Counted from the first letter of the stretch, positions 1-11,115 are shown. The stretch is DNA of 64,000 nt from Cyanophora paradoxa (GCA_004431415.1 QPMI01000596.1:61047-125046); one strand, 5' to 3'. Translations and numbers: made by a program. Notes: generated from the letters alone by a model not told the origin.

Positions 1-1223
1 CCCCACGCGAGCCACGTACCCGCGCGCTGACTCTACCCCATCCCCCCCACCCCGGCAGCCCGACATGCTCGTGGACGGGCCTACCCCCCCGACTTCTCCC
101 CCCCTCAAGCCAGCCGCGTGGATCAAGGACGCGAACGGGTACCCGCCGCCCGCATCGCCGCTCGCGATTGCCGCCCGACCGCCCCGCAGCGCGCCCAACG
201 GATCGGCCCCCGCCCCGCCTCCGGACCCCAGCCCGGGCCCGGAGCCCCCGGCGGCCCTGAACTCCAGCGGACCCATCTCGGACGGGTACCCTTTTCCTCC
301 CAGCGCCCGCTCCGCCGCATCTCGGCTGACGCTGTACCCGGCAGACGCGCCGTTCTCCACAGGGTCCTTTCCGATGCCGGTTTCCGGCCCGTGTACGCCC
401 CCTCGGAATCGTCCCCTCCCTCGTCCCTGCAGCCCTCCTCCGCGCCCCTCTTTGCGGCTCCCGTACCCGTACCCGTACCCCCCCTCGACCCTCCAACCGA
501 CGGGGACGCGCCGGCACCCGCCTCGGCTCCCGCCTTCCCCCCTCCGCCTGCTCCGCCCTCCCTCGCGCTGCCGCCGGCGGCGCCGTTTTCGGAGCAGCCT
601 GTGCGGGGGCCAAGCCCTGCCTTGAACTTACCAGCCGCGGCGAAGGGGAACGACGCGCCCAGAGTCAGCTCTCTACCGTCCGTTTCCCCGCCCCCCCCCC
701 CCCCCCCCCCCTCGCCCATCCTTCCAATCCGTTCGCTCTATCGGACCCGGCGCCCCCTCTCAGATCTCGGTACCCCCCCGACTCGAGTCCTGGGCCCTCG
801 CCGGCCCGGCCCCAGACCGGTACCCGGCGGCGCCCCAGCCTGCTCCCGGGGCCCCCCTACATGCACGCGCTGGATCCCCACGCGCCCGTACCCCTGCCCC
901 CCGCCGCCCCCTCCCCCTCTCCCTCCCCCAAGCCAGGCTCGGCGGTACCCCTCCGGGCCCAGACGCCCACGCAGGCCGGCGCCGGCCGCGGTACCCCCGG
1001 TCCACGGACCGGACCGCAAGTGACCTTCGCCCCCGTACCCGTGCAGCACAAACGGGACGCCCATTTCGGCTCGGCGGCCGCCTACGCGCCCCCGCCGCCC
1101 CCGGTCGAGCTCGCCCTCGGGAGCGTCGTCCTCGGGTTCGAATCCGGGCAGGAGCTCGAGGGTTCCCCGGATCCGGACGTATTCGCGCCGCACATTGAAC
1201 GGGGCGTTACGGGCCGGGGGTGA
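1..1223 (+). CDS. Proline-rich C-terminal tail of a second bestrophin-like gene (partial)
   Basis: Only the 3' part is in the window; the 5' part lies left of base 1. It matches, in opposite orientation, the end of the bestrophin-like gene at 2064-6620. Shared segments include 'KPAAWIKDANG' followed by a GTACCC donor, 'FRPVY', 'LQPSSAPL', 'QVTFAP', and the end 'GSAAAY..PP..ALGS' with 'ESGQE' close to the stop codon at 1221-1223. The tail is almost pure Pro/Ser/Ala and is read in more than one frame, so it is either interrupted by short GTACCC introns or frameshifted. The channel-forming part is not visible here, and I cannot say whether this copy is functional. Tail function is unknown; such low-complexity tails are usually regulatory. 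Confidence 0.5.
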
Positions 1224-2063
1224 TTCGCCTGACTGCGGCTTGCGCGGTCAGGCTTGGACCTCATCGAGTCATTTCAATTTTGATCCAGTCTGTATCCGGA
1301 TACGGAATCATGTATCATAGTAAATTTAAGTATATTGCTAGGTCTACGTGATGATGATCGTTTCTTCGAGTTCCATGATGTGCACGTAACGCGTACGTAC
1401 TACTGTAATAACATTTCGAATTCGGAACTTTGGAACTGTTTTAGCCTCCAGTGACTCTCATGATCTGGATCCTGTTGACGTTCGAACTCTTTTACGTAGG
1501 CCTGCCGCCGCCAGATGCAGGCTGTCGGGATGCCCCGCCATCCGATGATCGAAACTTGAAAATGAAAAGTCTTGTCCGACGGTCGTCATGATCAGGTACA
1601 GCCCGGCGGATGCATCAATGAAATATTTGTATTGCAATTGACCGTGACGATTCGAATTCTACAAAGCTACAGTCCTGAGTATCATACGTATACCTGCAAT
1701 TGAAAACGTATGCTTAGTATCAACTAGCACCCGGGCAGCGAAGTAAATCACCGACTCGAGCCTTGAAGTACACTTCACACAAATCACGACCAGCGACCCT
1801 GGGGGCCCACGTAAGGAAGTCTAGAGCTAGCCTAGCAGCTATGGTAAAATCCGAAAGCGTCTGAAAAGCTATCAGATTATTCAACGTACAAGTACACTGT
1901 TGGGCTGGGACAACTAGTACATCGGGGCGCATGCCGCGCTCGAAATGATAAGCGCCCTCTTTCATGCGAAGCGGGGATCATCGTAACTGGGGGGTCCTAG
2001 ACGGAACACTGAAACGCTGCTTCAAACTACTGAACAGTATAGCAGCCGCTGGGCGATAGAAAA
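1224..2063. other. Intergenic spacer between tail-to-tail copies
   Basis: This less G+C-rich stretch separates the 3' ends of the two inverted bestrophin-like tails. I see no convincing coding region; a short minus-strand open frame at 1720-1965 has no recognisable domain and no copy elsewhere. It presumably holds both 3' processing regions. Confidence 0.5.
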
Positions 2064-5000
2064 TCACGCGGGCGCGTCGTCCCGCCCCGGAGAGCCGATT
2101 CGGCCGTTCGCCTGCTGCAGACTCGCCGCGCCCGGCTTCGAATCCTCCTGCCCGGATTCGAGCTCGAGGAGCACGATGCTGCCGAGGGCTACCGGGGGCT
2201 TGTAGGCCGCCGCCGAGCCCGGGGAGGGGTACGTCCGATCGGGGCTCGGGCCCTCCGGGGTAGGGGCGAACGTCACCTGCTGCCCCTGGGGCCGCGGGGG
2301 GGTAGACGACGCGCCTAACTTGGAGGGTCGCCGCAGGGCCGACGGGGGGGTATCGGGGGCGGAGAAGGAGGGTACGGCGGAGGCGGAGGGGGAGCGGGAG
2401 CGGGAGGGGGCCGGGGAGGGCGTGGCGGGGGGGACGTGGGGGGGTACGGGGTATTCTTCGGGGGGAGGGGGGCCGGAGGGGGGCCTGGGGCCGGAGGGTA
2501 CGCGGGGGAGGTAGCTGGGGCGCTTAGGGGTCTGGGCCCTGGGCGCCAGCGGCGCCGGCGCCGGCGACTGGTCGGGACGAGGCGGCGAAGGCGGCTCCGC
2601 CGAGTGTGCGTGGCCGCGCCCGGGGGAGGGCGGCGGGGCCCAGTCGGGCGGAATCCACTCGATCGCTCCAGCGCCGGCGCCTCCGCCCCCGCCCCGCGCG
2701 ATTGTTGCGAGGTCCGGCATCGTCCGGAACCGCTTGGACCGGGCCAGGGAGCCCTCCAGGAGGCCTTCGCCGCTGCCTCCTCCTCCTCCCCCTCCGGCTC
2801 CATCGCTGCCCCTCCGGCCCGCCGACCCCGTCCGCTCGGCGCCAGCGCTGTGCGTGCGGCCCAGCGAGCCAGAGAAGAACGGGTTGGGCGAGCTGTGGCG
2901 GCGGCTCCCGCCGCCTCCGCCGGGGCTTGACGGCAGGTCCAGCGCCTCGATACCGAGGCTGCCGCGGGGCTCCGCCTCCTCCTCGCCGGCGCCCTCCTCC
3001 CACGCAGGCAAGGGCGGCGACGGCGCATGCTCCGAAGGCGGCCCGGAGGGCGGAGGGAGGACGAGCGAGGGCGGAGGGGGCGCGAAGGCGGGGGCCGAGA
3101 CGGGGGCGGGGGCGGGGGCGGAGGCGGATGCGGAGGCTGGTCCCTCCTCCTCTGCCGAAGGCGCGTGGGGCCGTTCGGGAACCGGGTGGACGGGGAAGGA
3201 GGCGGCGGCGGAGCGGGGCGAGAGGGGCGCGGAGGAGGGCTGCAGGAAAGATGCCGAGTTGGATTCGGGAGGGGGGTACACCGGCCGGAAGCCGACGAAC
3301 GCCAGCGAGCGCTGGGAGAGGAGCGGGCTGCCGATGGCGGGGGGGTACAGCGTCAGACGAGACGCGGCGGAGCGGGCGCCGAGAGGAGGGGGGTACCCGT
3401 CCGCGTTGGGCCCGTTGCCGGTGGGCGGTGCTGGGCGCTCTGGGCCAGGGCTGGGGTCCGGAGGCGGGGCGGGGGCCGATCCATTGGGCGCGCTGCGCAG
3501 CGGTCGGGGGGCGGGCGGCGGCGTGGGGAGGCGGGAAGCGGCGGGTACCCGTTCGCGTCCTTGATCCACGCGGCCGGCTTGAGGGGGGGAGAGGTCGGGG
3601 GGGTAGGCCCGTCCAGGAGGATGTCGGGCTGCGGGGGTTGGGGGGAGGGAGTAGAGTCAGCGCGCGGGTACGCGGCTCGCGTGGGGTACAGGGGGCGCCT
3701 TGGGGGGTGCAGGGGGGTGCCCTGTGGCGGGTACGGTGGCGGGACGGGTTCGGCCGTGTGCGCCTGCGCCGCTCGAGCGAGGCGGCTGCGCGAACGAAAT
3801 GGGCGGAGGGGGTACGCAAAAGCAACCTTTTTTGGCACCTGCGTCGACGGTCGGGGAGGGGGCGGGGTCTCCATGAGCGCGCCGGTCAGCGTTCGTATCG
3901 TCTCCCAGTAGTGCCGCGTCGGGAAGTTGGTCTGAGCGTACGGTCAGCGAACGAACGGGCCCTTGCTCGGATTCGATCCCGGGACCGCGACCGCACCGCG
4001 TATTTGTCGAAGGGATTGTAGAGCTCTGTGGCGGGAAAAGGTGGGCGTGACGTTCGAATCTGTGTACCCCGGAGCATTGCGTACCCCTGTGGAAGCGGCA
4101 GATGCCTTCGTAGATGACCGAGTTCACGAACACGAGAAGGACACCGTAGATAAGCTTGTCCACGGACTGCGGGGGCACAGAGATCAGGGGGATACCTGCG
4201 ACGTGGGGATACAGATATAAAGCATGCGGGGTACCTTTTGAATGATTCCCGTCGAGAACCAGGTGGCTGGGAGTACAGTATGTCAGGCGAGGACGAGGAC
4301 GGAGTACATGAAAGAGAGCCGGGTCGGGGGGTACCGGCGAGGACGCAGATGAAAATCAGATGAATCTACGTGGGCGGCGGGAGCGTCGGTCGGCGAGAAA
4401 GGGGTACGGTCGCCCAGGCGCGGGAGCGGCGTACCCGGGTCACGAGCCCGATGAGGCGCGTGTAGATGTAGGGGATCTGAGTGCTCTGGTACACTGCGAG
4501 CGAAAGGCCGCGTCGGATGCGGGGGTAGGGACGGCGATCTACCCCCCGGGAGGGGGGGTACGGCGCGGGGGGTACAGCAATCACCGAGGCAGTCGGCGGC
4601 GTTCTGGCGGAAGATGCCGAGGGTGTTGTCCAGGATCAAAAGAGAGACTTTCCTGCGCGCGCGCACGCGCGCGCTCAGGAGGGCCCAAGGAGAAGAAGAA
4701 CGGCGACGTTTCAAGAGGGAAGGAAGCGAAGACAGTTTCAAGGTGACGCCGGACGGCGCCTGGCAGCTGGGATCGGGGCGGGGTGGGGATGGGGCGCGGG
4801 TTCTCAAGAGAGAGAAGGGGAAGGGGAGTAGGTGTGTGTGTGGGGGGGGGGGGGGGGGGGGGGGGCGTTGCTGGGGCGGGGGCGGGGCGGGGGATTCTGG
4901 AAGGGAACCCATACGCTAGAGAGGCTGGGGAGGAGGCGGGGCGGGGCGGGGGCGGGGCGGGGGCGGGGCGCACGGCTGGTGTAGCAGGCCGGCGTGATCC

Positions 5001-6620
5001 GTCTTGCGCATCAGCGTCGAGAGCCACGTGAGCACCTGCCGGCGGGGCGGGGCGGGGCGAAGGGGCTAGCTCAGTGAGGGGCTAGCTAGCTCAGTGGGGC
5101 TATAATAAATAGTCGGAGAACCGGCGGGAAGAGCGCGGGCGCGGGGTACGGCGCACGATGACGTAGCGGCCGGTGGCGCGCGGCTGCAGGGCCGCCCACT
5201 CCTCTTCCCGCATCACTCCCGCCTCCAGCAGGTCGCCCATGTCTGAGGATCAGATCAGAGGTCACATCGCGAGGCATAGAGGCCAGAGGCAGAGCCGGCG
5301 CGCGTGTGCGCGCCCTCGGTCTTGCGGGCCTGCTTGTAGACCATCGCGTGCGCCAGCGTCATCAGCCGCGTCAGCTCGTGCCGCGCCTGCCGCGACGCGA
5401 ACCGCCGTGCGCGTGAGCGGTGTCGAAATAGGCGCGTCAATGCGCATCGCGGCGCGCGGCACGGGGCGCGCCTCCTGCCCGCGGGTGCTGTCGTCTACAT
5501 ACGCGATGGCTTGCCTGCAGAAGTCCGTCGTTCGTCCCTGCACCCTGCGCGGTGCGTCTGGATGGTTGATGTCTGGACGGTGCAGCGAACTCTAAGGGCG
5601 TTGCGACATCACGCACGCCGCGAGGTGCATCCGCATGCTCCACCATCGGGAGAAGGTTTGCGCGACGAACTGGGTGAGGAGGAAGGAGACGAGGGTCGAG
5701 AACACGAGCAGGTCCGTCGATTCGTATTGCTGCAGGCAGAACGACCAGTTGCTGCCCGAGTCGTCTGTCCTGCAGGAGACGGCTCCGAGCGCCGCCGCGA
5801 TGCCGGTCACTTGCACCCGGAGCCGCCGCGAGTTCAATTAGCTTGGCCCGCGGCCCGGCGGCGAGGGCGCTCACGGATAATGGTACGAATGAAAATTCCA
5901 CTTTTGAAGTCGGACCACTCGAGATGGAAGATCGAGCTCCAGCCGAGCGCTAAGCGCGGCGCGTAACACGTGTCAGAGGGACCGCGCTCCTGCGCCGCAC
6001 GCAGAGGCGCGCGCACCCTTTCCCGGGTCGTACTTAAGAATGTGCTTGTGCTTCTTGTTGCGAGAGTCCTGGTGCATCTGCACGGGAGAAGCCCAGAATT
6101 TGGAGACCCGCTCGGTCGCAAACTCGAGACTCTGTGGCGCGGCAGGGATCAGAAGAGGTTAATTCGCACTCTGCTAATGCTTTACGAGCAACCTCCGCGG
6201 CCCGCCGGCACTGCGATCGCTGCCGGGATGCTGCTGTGGCTCTAGCACGCCACAGGTTGCGAGCAAGCCCGCCAGCGCGGATCGCTGATAGCAGTGCTGT
6301 TCTCTTTCTCTTTTTCATGCTTCCCGCGCCGCACGCCGCCCGCGCAGCCCTCGCCCGCGGCACCCGTCTCCCGCCCGCAACGATCATATGTGACCCGCGG
6401 CCCGCGGGGCGCTCACCTTCCTGCCGAGGTCTATGCTTTTTCGCCTCCCAAAGTCCACGCTCCTCCGAATGGCATCTATCGACGCGCGCCGCTCTGGCTG
6501 GTGGTCGGTGTCCGGGGTCGGGCTGGTCGCATCGGGGCTGCCGCGGGGGCTGGCGAGCCTATTGAAGTTCCGCCGCTCCCCGCTCGTGCGGGGCCCGCTC
6601 TCGCGGGGCTCCCTCTCCAT
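2064..6620 (-). CDS. Bestrophin-family anion (chloride/bicarbonate) channel with long proline-rich tail
   Basis: Multi-exon gene read right to left. The first exon (6417-6620) encodes 68 residues with repeated basic/serine sites (RRAS, RRS, RRKS) that look like kinase targets. The next exons carry 'FWASPVQMHQDSRN' and 'GWSSIFHLEWSDF', resembling the bestrophin N-terminal helix. A transmembrane exon near 5630-5740 ends in the family's RWW ('QTFSRWWSMR'). Later exons give 'ELTRLMTLAHAMVYKQARK', 'IPYIYTRLIGL', a hydrophobic helix 'YGVLLVFVNSVIYEG' (about 4080-4160) and 'LYNPFDKYA', the counterpart of the conserved NPFG.D segment. A Pro/Ser-rich tail of several hundred residues follows. Bestrophins form pentameric anion channels, and algal forms move bicarbonate in carbon concentration. 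Targeting is not evident. Splice sites are only approximate. Confidence 0.65.
4842..4865. repeat. Poly-G run (24 G)
   Basis: An uninterrupted run of 24 guanines lies inside an intron of the bestrophin-like gene, directly after a short GT repeat. Similar C or G runs occur in many host introns of this window (for example near 690, 17180, 18700, 26220, 27900 and 37390) and are absent from the viral element. Confidence 0.9.
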
Positions 6621-6886
6621 TCCTTTCGGGAGGGGGTCTAGCTGGTGGGGGGTACGCCCGGTCGCCCGGTGTTAGTGCGGCAAGGTTCGCCCAAAAAACC
6701 CGCCTTCTCCTCTCTCCAGCCTCCGGGACCGGCGCCGAGGCTCGCAATCGATGCCATTAGACCCCTAGAAGGATCCCCGCCGAGTGCCGCCGCCTCCCGC
6801 CCTCTGCAACCCGTGATCGTCACTTCTTCTGCTGCTGACCTCCGCCGCGCCTCCGATCGGATCGTGCTGGCCTCGCAGATACAAAC
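6621..6886. promoter_or_regulatory. Divergent promoter region, bestrophin-like gene / uL14
   Basis: The start codons of the minus-strand bestrophin-like gene (6620) and the plus-strand uL14 gene (6887) are 266 bp apart and point away from each other, so both promoters must lie in or overlap this interval. I see no clear TATA box. Confidence 0.5.
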
Positions 6887-7921
6887 ATGTCGAAGCGGGG
6901 TGCGTTCGCGGCGCTCTGGGCGATCTGGATGCGATAGCTCGGCAGCCACCAGAGCTAGCGGCAGCCGAGCGCCCCAGGATCGCGCGGCGGCTGACCGCGG
7001 GTGCGGCACGGCTGCGCAGGGCGTGGTGGTGCCAGCGGCAACAAGTTCCGGATGACCCTTGGTCTCCCGGTCGGCGCGGTCGTGAACTGCGCGGACAACA
7101 CGGGCGCCAAGAACCTGTACGTCATCGCCGTTAAGGGCGTGCACGGCCGCCTCAACCGGCTGCCGGCCGCCACCGTCGGCGACATGGTCATGGCCACCGT
7201 GAAGAAGGGCAAGCCCGAGCTCCGCAAGAAGGGTGCGGGCCCTCTCGGCGCGGGCTGGGCGCGCGGCGGCCGATCGGGGCGCGTGCGCAGTGATGCCGGC
7301 CGTCATCATCCGCCAGAAGAAGTCGTGGCGCCGCAAGGACGGTGTCTACATCTTCTTCGAGGACAACGCCGGTGTCATCGTCAACCCCAAGGGCGAGATG
7401 AAGGGTGCGCGCGCCGCGCAGCGGTGGGGTTCCTTTCTGCTAGGCTCCCCGCGGGTCCCCGCCTAGGTTCCCGGGCCTGGGGCGCTCGGGCCCGCTCCTC
7501 TCGGGTCCCGCGATCCCGCAAGCTCCCTGCGCGATGATGACCAAATGCTCATTCATATCCATGTGATGAAACTCTTTACAAATCATCTTTCGGGGCTGAA
7601 GCCAGGACTTGCGTGCCGCCCTCGTCCCGCCCGCCCTAGTCCCCTTTCCTCTTCCGGCAGAGTGATGACCAAATGCTCATTCTTATCCACGTGATGAAAC
7701 TCTTTACAAATCATCTTTCGGGGCTGATGCCGGTCCTTCCCACTCTACCCCCCAGCTCTCCCGCCCCGCCCCCGTCCGCGCCCGCCCCGCGCGCCGGCTG
7801 ACGCGCCGCGCCCGCCCGCCCGCCCGCCCGCGCCGCAGGCTCGGCCATCACCGGCCCCGTCGGCAAGGAGTGCGCCGACCTGTGGCCCCGTATCGCGTCG
7901 GCTGCGGGCTCCATCGTATAA
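6887..7921 (+). CDS. RPL23: Cytosolic large-subunit ribosomal protein uL14 (RPL23)
   Basis: Four exons, all phase-consistent: 6887-6899, 7020-7232, 7291-7404 and 7839-7921. They give about 140 residues, the normal eukaryotic length. The protein starts [16 protein letters not shown] and contains the family hallmarks '[15 protein letters not shown]', '[17 protein letters not shown]', '[16 protein letters not shown]' and '[19 protein letters not shown]'. It ends near '[12 protein letters not shown]'. uL14 sits on the 60S subunit interface, where it contacts the sarcin-ricin loop region and anti-association factors. All three introns begin GTGCG. The long third intron (7405-7838) carries two near-identical box C/D snoRNAs, a usual arrangement for ribosomal protein genes. 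The reading frame is intact. Confidence 0.97.
7533..7601 (+). ncRNA. Intronic box C/D snoRNA, copy 1
   Basis: Lies in intron 3 of uL14. Box C TGATGA is at 7535-7540, an internal C'-like TGATGA at 7564-7569, and box D CTGA at 7596-7599, a total of about 65-70 nt. The bases just before box D (CATCTTTCGGG) are complementary to CCCGAAAGATG, a segment I recall as highly conserved in eukaryotic 25S/28S rRNA and already known to carry 2'-O-methyl marks. The predicted role is guiding LSU rRNA 2'-O-methylation after release from the intron. Confidence 0.8.
7661..7729 (+). ncRNA. Intronic box C/D snoRNA, copy 2
   Basis: A tandem copy of the snoRNA at 7533-7601, differing at only a few bases. Box C is at 7663-7668, the internal TGATGA is kept, and box D is at 7724-7727. 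The presumed rRNA guide before box D is unchanged, so both copies should target the same LSU rRNA site. Two guides in one intron are normally released by exonucleolytic trimming plus an internal cut. Confidence 0.8.
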
Positions 7922-8607
7922 GCGCCTCCGTCCCTAGGGACAGTCACCTCCCGCCCTCCCGTGTGCACAACGCGGGCAGGCCTTGCCGCCGTCCTCTGAG
8001 CCCCTCGCATCCTGCCCGCCGCGGGGAGCCGCCGGGATCGCTCTGTGGGGTTGGGGCGGAGTCGGGTCGGACGGGCCAGGGCAAGGACAGGGCTCTCCGA
8101 AATACGAGCCGAAGGTTCGGCCAGCGCCGCACGGGAGGCCGCGGGCGACCGGATCGGTTGCGGGCCATGTGCACTCTGGTCTATACTGCGCTAGCTGTAG
8201 CCGTTGCGCCGCAGCGCCACCGGGCATGATATTTACGGGCCGCGGGCTCCGGGTTATAATATAAGCTTTATATTTTACGGGCCGCGGGCTCCGGGATCCG
8301 GACGTGGACCCGCGCGCGGCCGGGTGCTCCGGTGAAAGGCTAGCGCGCGTGCTACTGATTCAACTTCGCCAGCCTCGAGCCTCATGCATGGCCTCGCCCT
8401 CTGAATCCCGTCAGCCCACTCGGCCAGCCCCATTCCCCAGCGACCTGCCAGTTCAACTGCGGATAGCGAATTGAACAGTTCCTGTCTAACTCTGTGACAT
8501 AGCAAATACTAGACTCCCTATGCAACCCTGGAGAGTAAAGTTGCCGAAGTTCAATGAATCTTGCACTGCGTCCCGAGGGCTTGCCCCACACAGGCAGCCG
8601 CGGCCGG
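7922..8607. other. Intergenic region between convergent uL14 and MAD2 genes
   Basis: No gene is recognisable here. The two flanking genes converge on this interval, so it should contain both 3' ends. It includes an exact 22-bp direct repeat (see 8232-8295). Confidence 0.5.
8232..8295. repeat. Paired 22-bp direct repeat around an AT-rich core
   Basis: TTTACGGGCCGCGGGCTCCG (plus GG) occurs at 8232-8253 and again at 8274-8295, separated by an AT-rich core containing TTATAATATAAGCTTTATA. The core is partly self-complementary. It lies between two convergent genes, so a role in 3' end formation or transcription termination is possible but unproven. Confidence 0.7.
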
Positions 8608-9561
8608 CTATACGTCGTCGTCCGCCTTGTATGCAACCATAGCGTCGACTTTGTGCACCTGCGATCAATTTAAGCGCGGGCAGGCAAGCAGCTCAGGGTG
8701 CTGCGGGCGGGCGGGCGTGCCTTGGTCGTGAAGGAGCGGAGCCGCACTTCCTGTGACTTGCTGATGTACTTCGGGTCGCTCTCCTCCCACGACTGCGGCA
8801 CTTCGCACTTCGGATCCGTGTACACGAGCAGATCGAATGTGCCTGACGAGCACCGGCGGTGGCAGCCACGTCAGCAGCGAGCGCGAACGCGGGGCAGCAC
8901 GCTTGGCGGGAGGACGCACAGGCCTCCTGCAGGAGGGGCAGGAAGGTGACGCTAGCGGTGATTTGCCGAATGATAGCCTGAATCTCGCCCATGATCTCCT
9001 TCTCGGACTTCTCGCGCGTGCTCCTGCGCCAGGCGGTTGGCAGACGATACTGTGGGAGCCGGGCTGGCGCGCAGGGAGGGCACGGGCGTACACTTTGCCG
9101 TCGACGACATCCTTGTCCGTTTCGACGTCGAAAGCCCACCGCTCGAGGACCTGGAGCGTCTCCGCGCTAGTGATTACAACGACGAGCTTTTGAACGAGGC
9201 CGTGCAGAAGCCACTCTGCGGGCGGGCGGGGGCGGATCAGGGATGAATAGCAAAGCCGCGGCACTCAAAAGCGCGGCTCCGCACCCGAAAGCTGCGTGAG
9301 GACCGAGCCGAGGTACTTGCTGAGGCCCTCGTCGTTGGTGACAAGCATCGTGAGGCCGTACTTGTTCGCACGAGTGAAAGTCTCCGGAGGATAGATACCG
9401 CGCTGGTACAATATAGAGTTGATGGAATAGCCTGCGGCGCAGAGCGGTGAGCTGGGCGGGTGCGGCGCGAAAACGGGGCAGCGCGGACCGAAGAACTCCG
9501 TCACGATCTCTGTAGATCCCCGGAGGGTGATGTTCGTGCGAGCCGCCTGCGCCGTCGCCAT
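8608..9561 (-). CDS. MAD2: Spindle assembly checkpoint protein MAD2 (HORMA domain)
   Basis: Six exons on the minus strand with consistent phases: 9489-9561, 9285-9431, 9094-9215, 8921/8920-9010, 8721-8842 and 8608-8658. They give about 201 residues (human MAD2L1 has 205). Diagnostic blocks are 'ITLRGSTEIVTEFF', 'INSILYQRGIYPPETFTR', 'KLVVVITSAETLQVLERW', 'IIRQITASVTFLPLL', 'TFDLLVYTD', 'EVRLRSFTTK' and the C-terminal 'VHKVDAMVAYK', the safety-belt segment that closes over Cdc20 or Mad1. MAD2 joins the mitotic checkpoint complex and inhibits APC/C until kinetochores attach. The last intron (8659-8720) uses a GC donor (AAG|GCACGC) instead of GT. The gene starts 109 bp from the divergent MBLAC2 start. 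Confidence 0.95.
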
Positions 9562-9670
9562 CTTGTTGCGCCAAAGAGGGGTACAGTGAGCCACACTTGC
9601 TTGGCTAACGTGGGCTCAGCTCGGCTCGTCGCTCAGCTAGCTCAGCTCACCACTCAGCTACCCGTATTTG
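9562..9670. promoter_or_regulatory. Compact bidirectional promoter, MAD2 / MBLAC2
   Basis: Only 109 bp separate the two divergent start codons, so transcription of both genes must start within or very near this stretch. It contains clustered copies of GCTCAGCT (about 9612-9660), which are the most likely shared regulatory words. There is no clear TATA box. Confidence 0.6.
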
Positions 9671-10785
9671 ATGGCCTCGGCCGATTCGGGCAGGTCCTGG
9701 TTCCGCACGCAGCCTGTGCCCGGCGTCGACGGCGTGCTTCGGATCGACGAGCCACACTACTTCGCCGGCAACCGCGCGAACGTGTACCTGCTCCGCGGCA
9801 CCTCGCTGGACCTTCTCGTGGACAGCGGTGCGCAATCGCTGGCCATGGCGCTAGCGCTGGATCGGATCGCGCGCGCCGTACGCTTGCTATTGTTCGCTCT
9901 AGCTATTGATATCGCCTCCTCGGGATCCAGGGCTGGGCGTCTGCAACCTGCGGGAATACCTCGTCGCATCGAGGCTGATCGACGCCGATCCGGATCCTGC
10001 AGTGGACGGCGCGCGCCGGCGCCCGCTCCTCTGCGTGTGCACGCACATCCACTTCGATCACAGCGGCGGCCTCGCTGACTTCGACGAGGTGCGCCCCAAT
10101 CGGCGGAGCGGCGCCTCGATCGAGCAGCGTCCGTGCCGCGAGAATTCAATCGATTTCCGGCCCGCGCGCAGGTGGCCGTGCACTCGGACGAGGCCGAGGC
10201 GCTGAGCGCGGCCGACCAGGTGCGCACGGTCACATGGATGGCGGACGACCAATTCGCGGCGCCGCCCTCGCCGGGCTTCCGGGCCTCCTCGTACCGCGTG
10301 CGGCCCGTGAAGCCCGAGCGGATCCGCGTCCTGCGCGAGGGCGACACGCTGGACCTGGGCGACAGGCAGCTCGACGTCCTTAGGTGAGCGGCCGTGCGCC
10401 CCGACATTCTAGGGCGGATCAAATTCGAATTTGATCTATCTGATGACCGGTACCACGCAGCACGCCCGGGCACAGCCCCGGCAGCGTCTGCCTACTCGAC
10501 CGACGCGCTGGGCTCTTGTTTTCCGGGGACACTCTCTACGACGGCGGGCTGATCGACTGGCTGCCCGGGAGCGACGTGGGCGCGTACCGGGCTTCCCTCT
10601 CGCGGCTCCGATCCCTTGAGGGCGTCCGGACCGTTCTCCCGGGGCACTACGCGGCCTTCGGGGCGGGGCGGATGCGCGAGATCGCAGAGGAGTACCTGCG
10701 CGGGGACCACGCCCTCGCCCGGGCCGCGAAGCCCCTAGTCTCTGCCTACTTCCACGCCAAGGCGGGGCCCTGCTGCCTCTCGTGA
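9671..10785 (+). CDS. MBLAC2: MBLAC2-type metallo-beta-lactamase-fold hydrolase (probable acyl-CoA thioesterase)
   Basis: Four exons (9671-9827, 9931-10088, 10172-10383, 10461-10785), all in phase, give 283 residues (human MBLAC2 is about 279). The fold's metal motif H-x-H-x-D-H is present as 'THIHFDHSGG', followed by 'VAVHSDEAEAL', 'TPGHSPGSVCLLD', 'FSGDTLYDGGLIDWLPGS' and 'VLPGHYAAFGA', which supply the remaining metal-binding His and Asp residues. The 'YDGGLIDWLP' block and the overall order are typical of MBLAC2 rather than of glyoxalase II or RNase Z. MBLAC2 proteins hydrolyse long-chain acyl-CoA; the substrate in this organism is inferred by homology. No signal peptide is visible. It shares its promoter with MAD2. 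Confidence 0.9.
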
Positions 10786-11115
10786 AATACTCGAAGAAGA
10801 ACGTCGCGCTCTGCAATTGTAGATACACGGCTTCAGCAAAACGCTAATGCTTCGTCAAGGCGAAGGCAAAAATATCCTATAGAATGGTGGCGAAGCTGAA
10901 AAAGATCTAAACCACTAAACGGAGCGGCGCGCGCGCCTGGAGGCCGATTCGGCCGGGCACCAGCCTACCTTTCCCTTCCTACCCTATAGCTACGAACGCA
11001 GGCTGTCACAATGATTGAACACGGGTAAGGCGGACACTGTCACCGCCTTCAGAGATTCGAGCTGAACTGAGCAAAGGCGAAAAGGAAACAAAGGGTGAAA
11101 GTCTGGCCGTCCATC
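10786..11115. other. Intergenic region, convergent 3' ends
   Basis: MBLAC2 (plus) and NRAMP (minus) end on either side. I see no gene or RNA here. Confidence 0.5.

Noticed and set aside
1720-1965. 81-residue minus-strand open frame between the inverted copies
   Set aside because: No domain, no conservation with the other copy and no clear promoter; could be chance.
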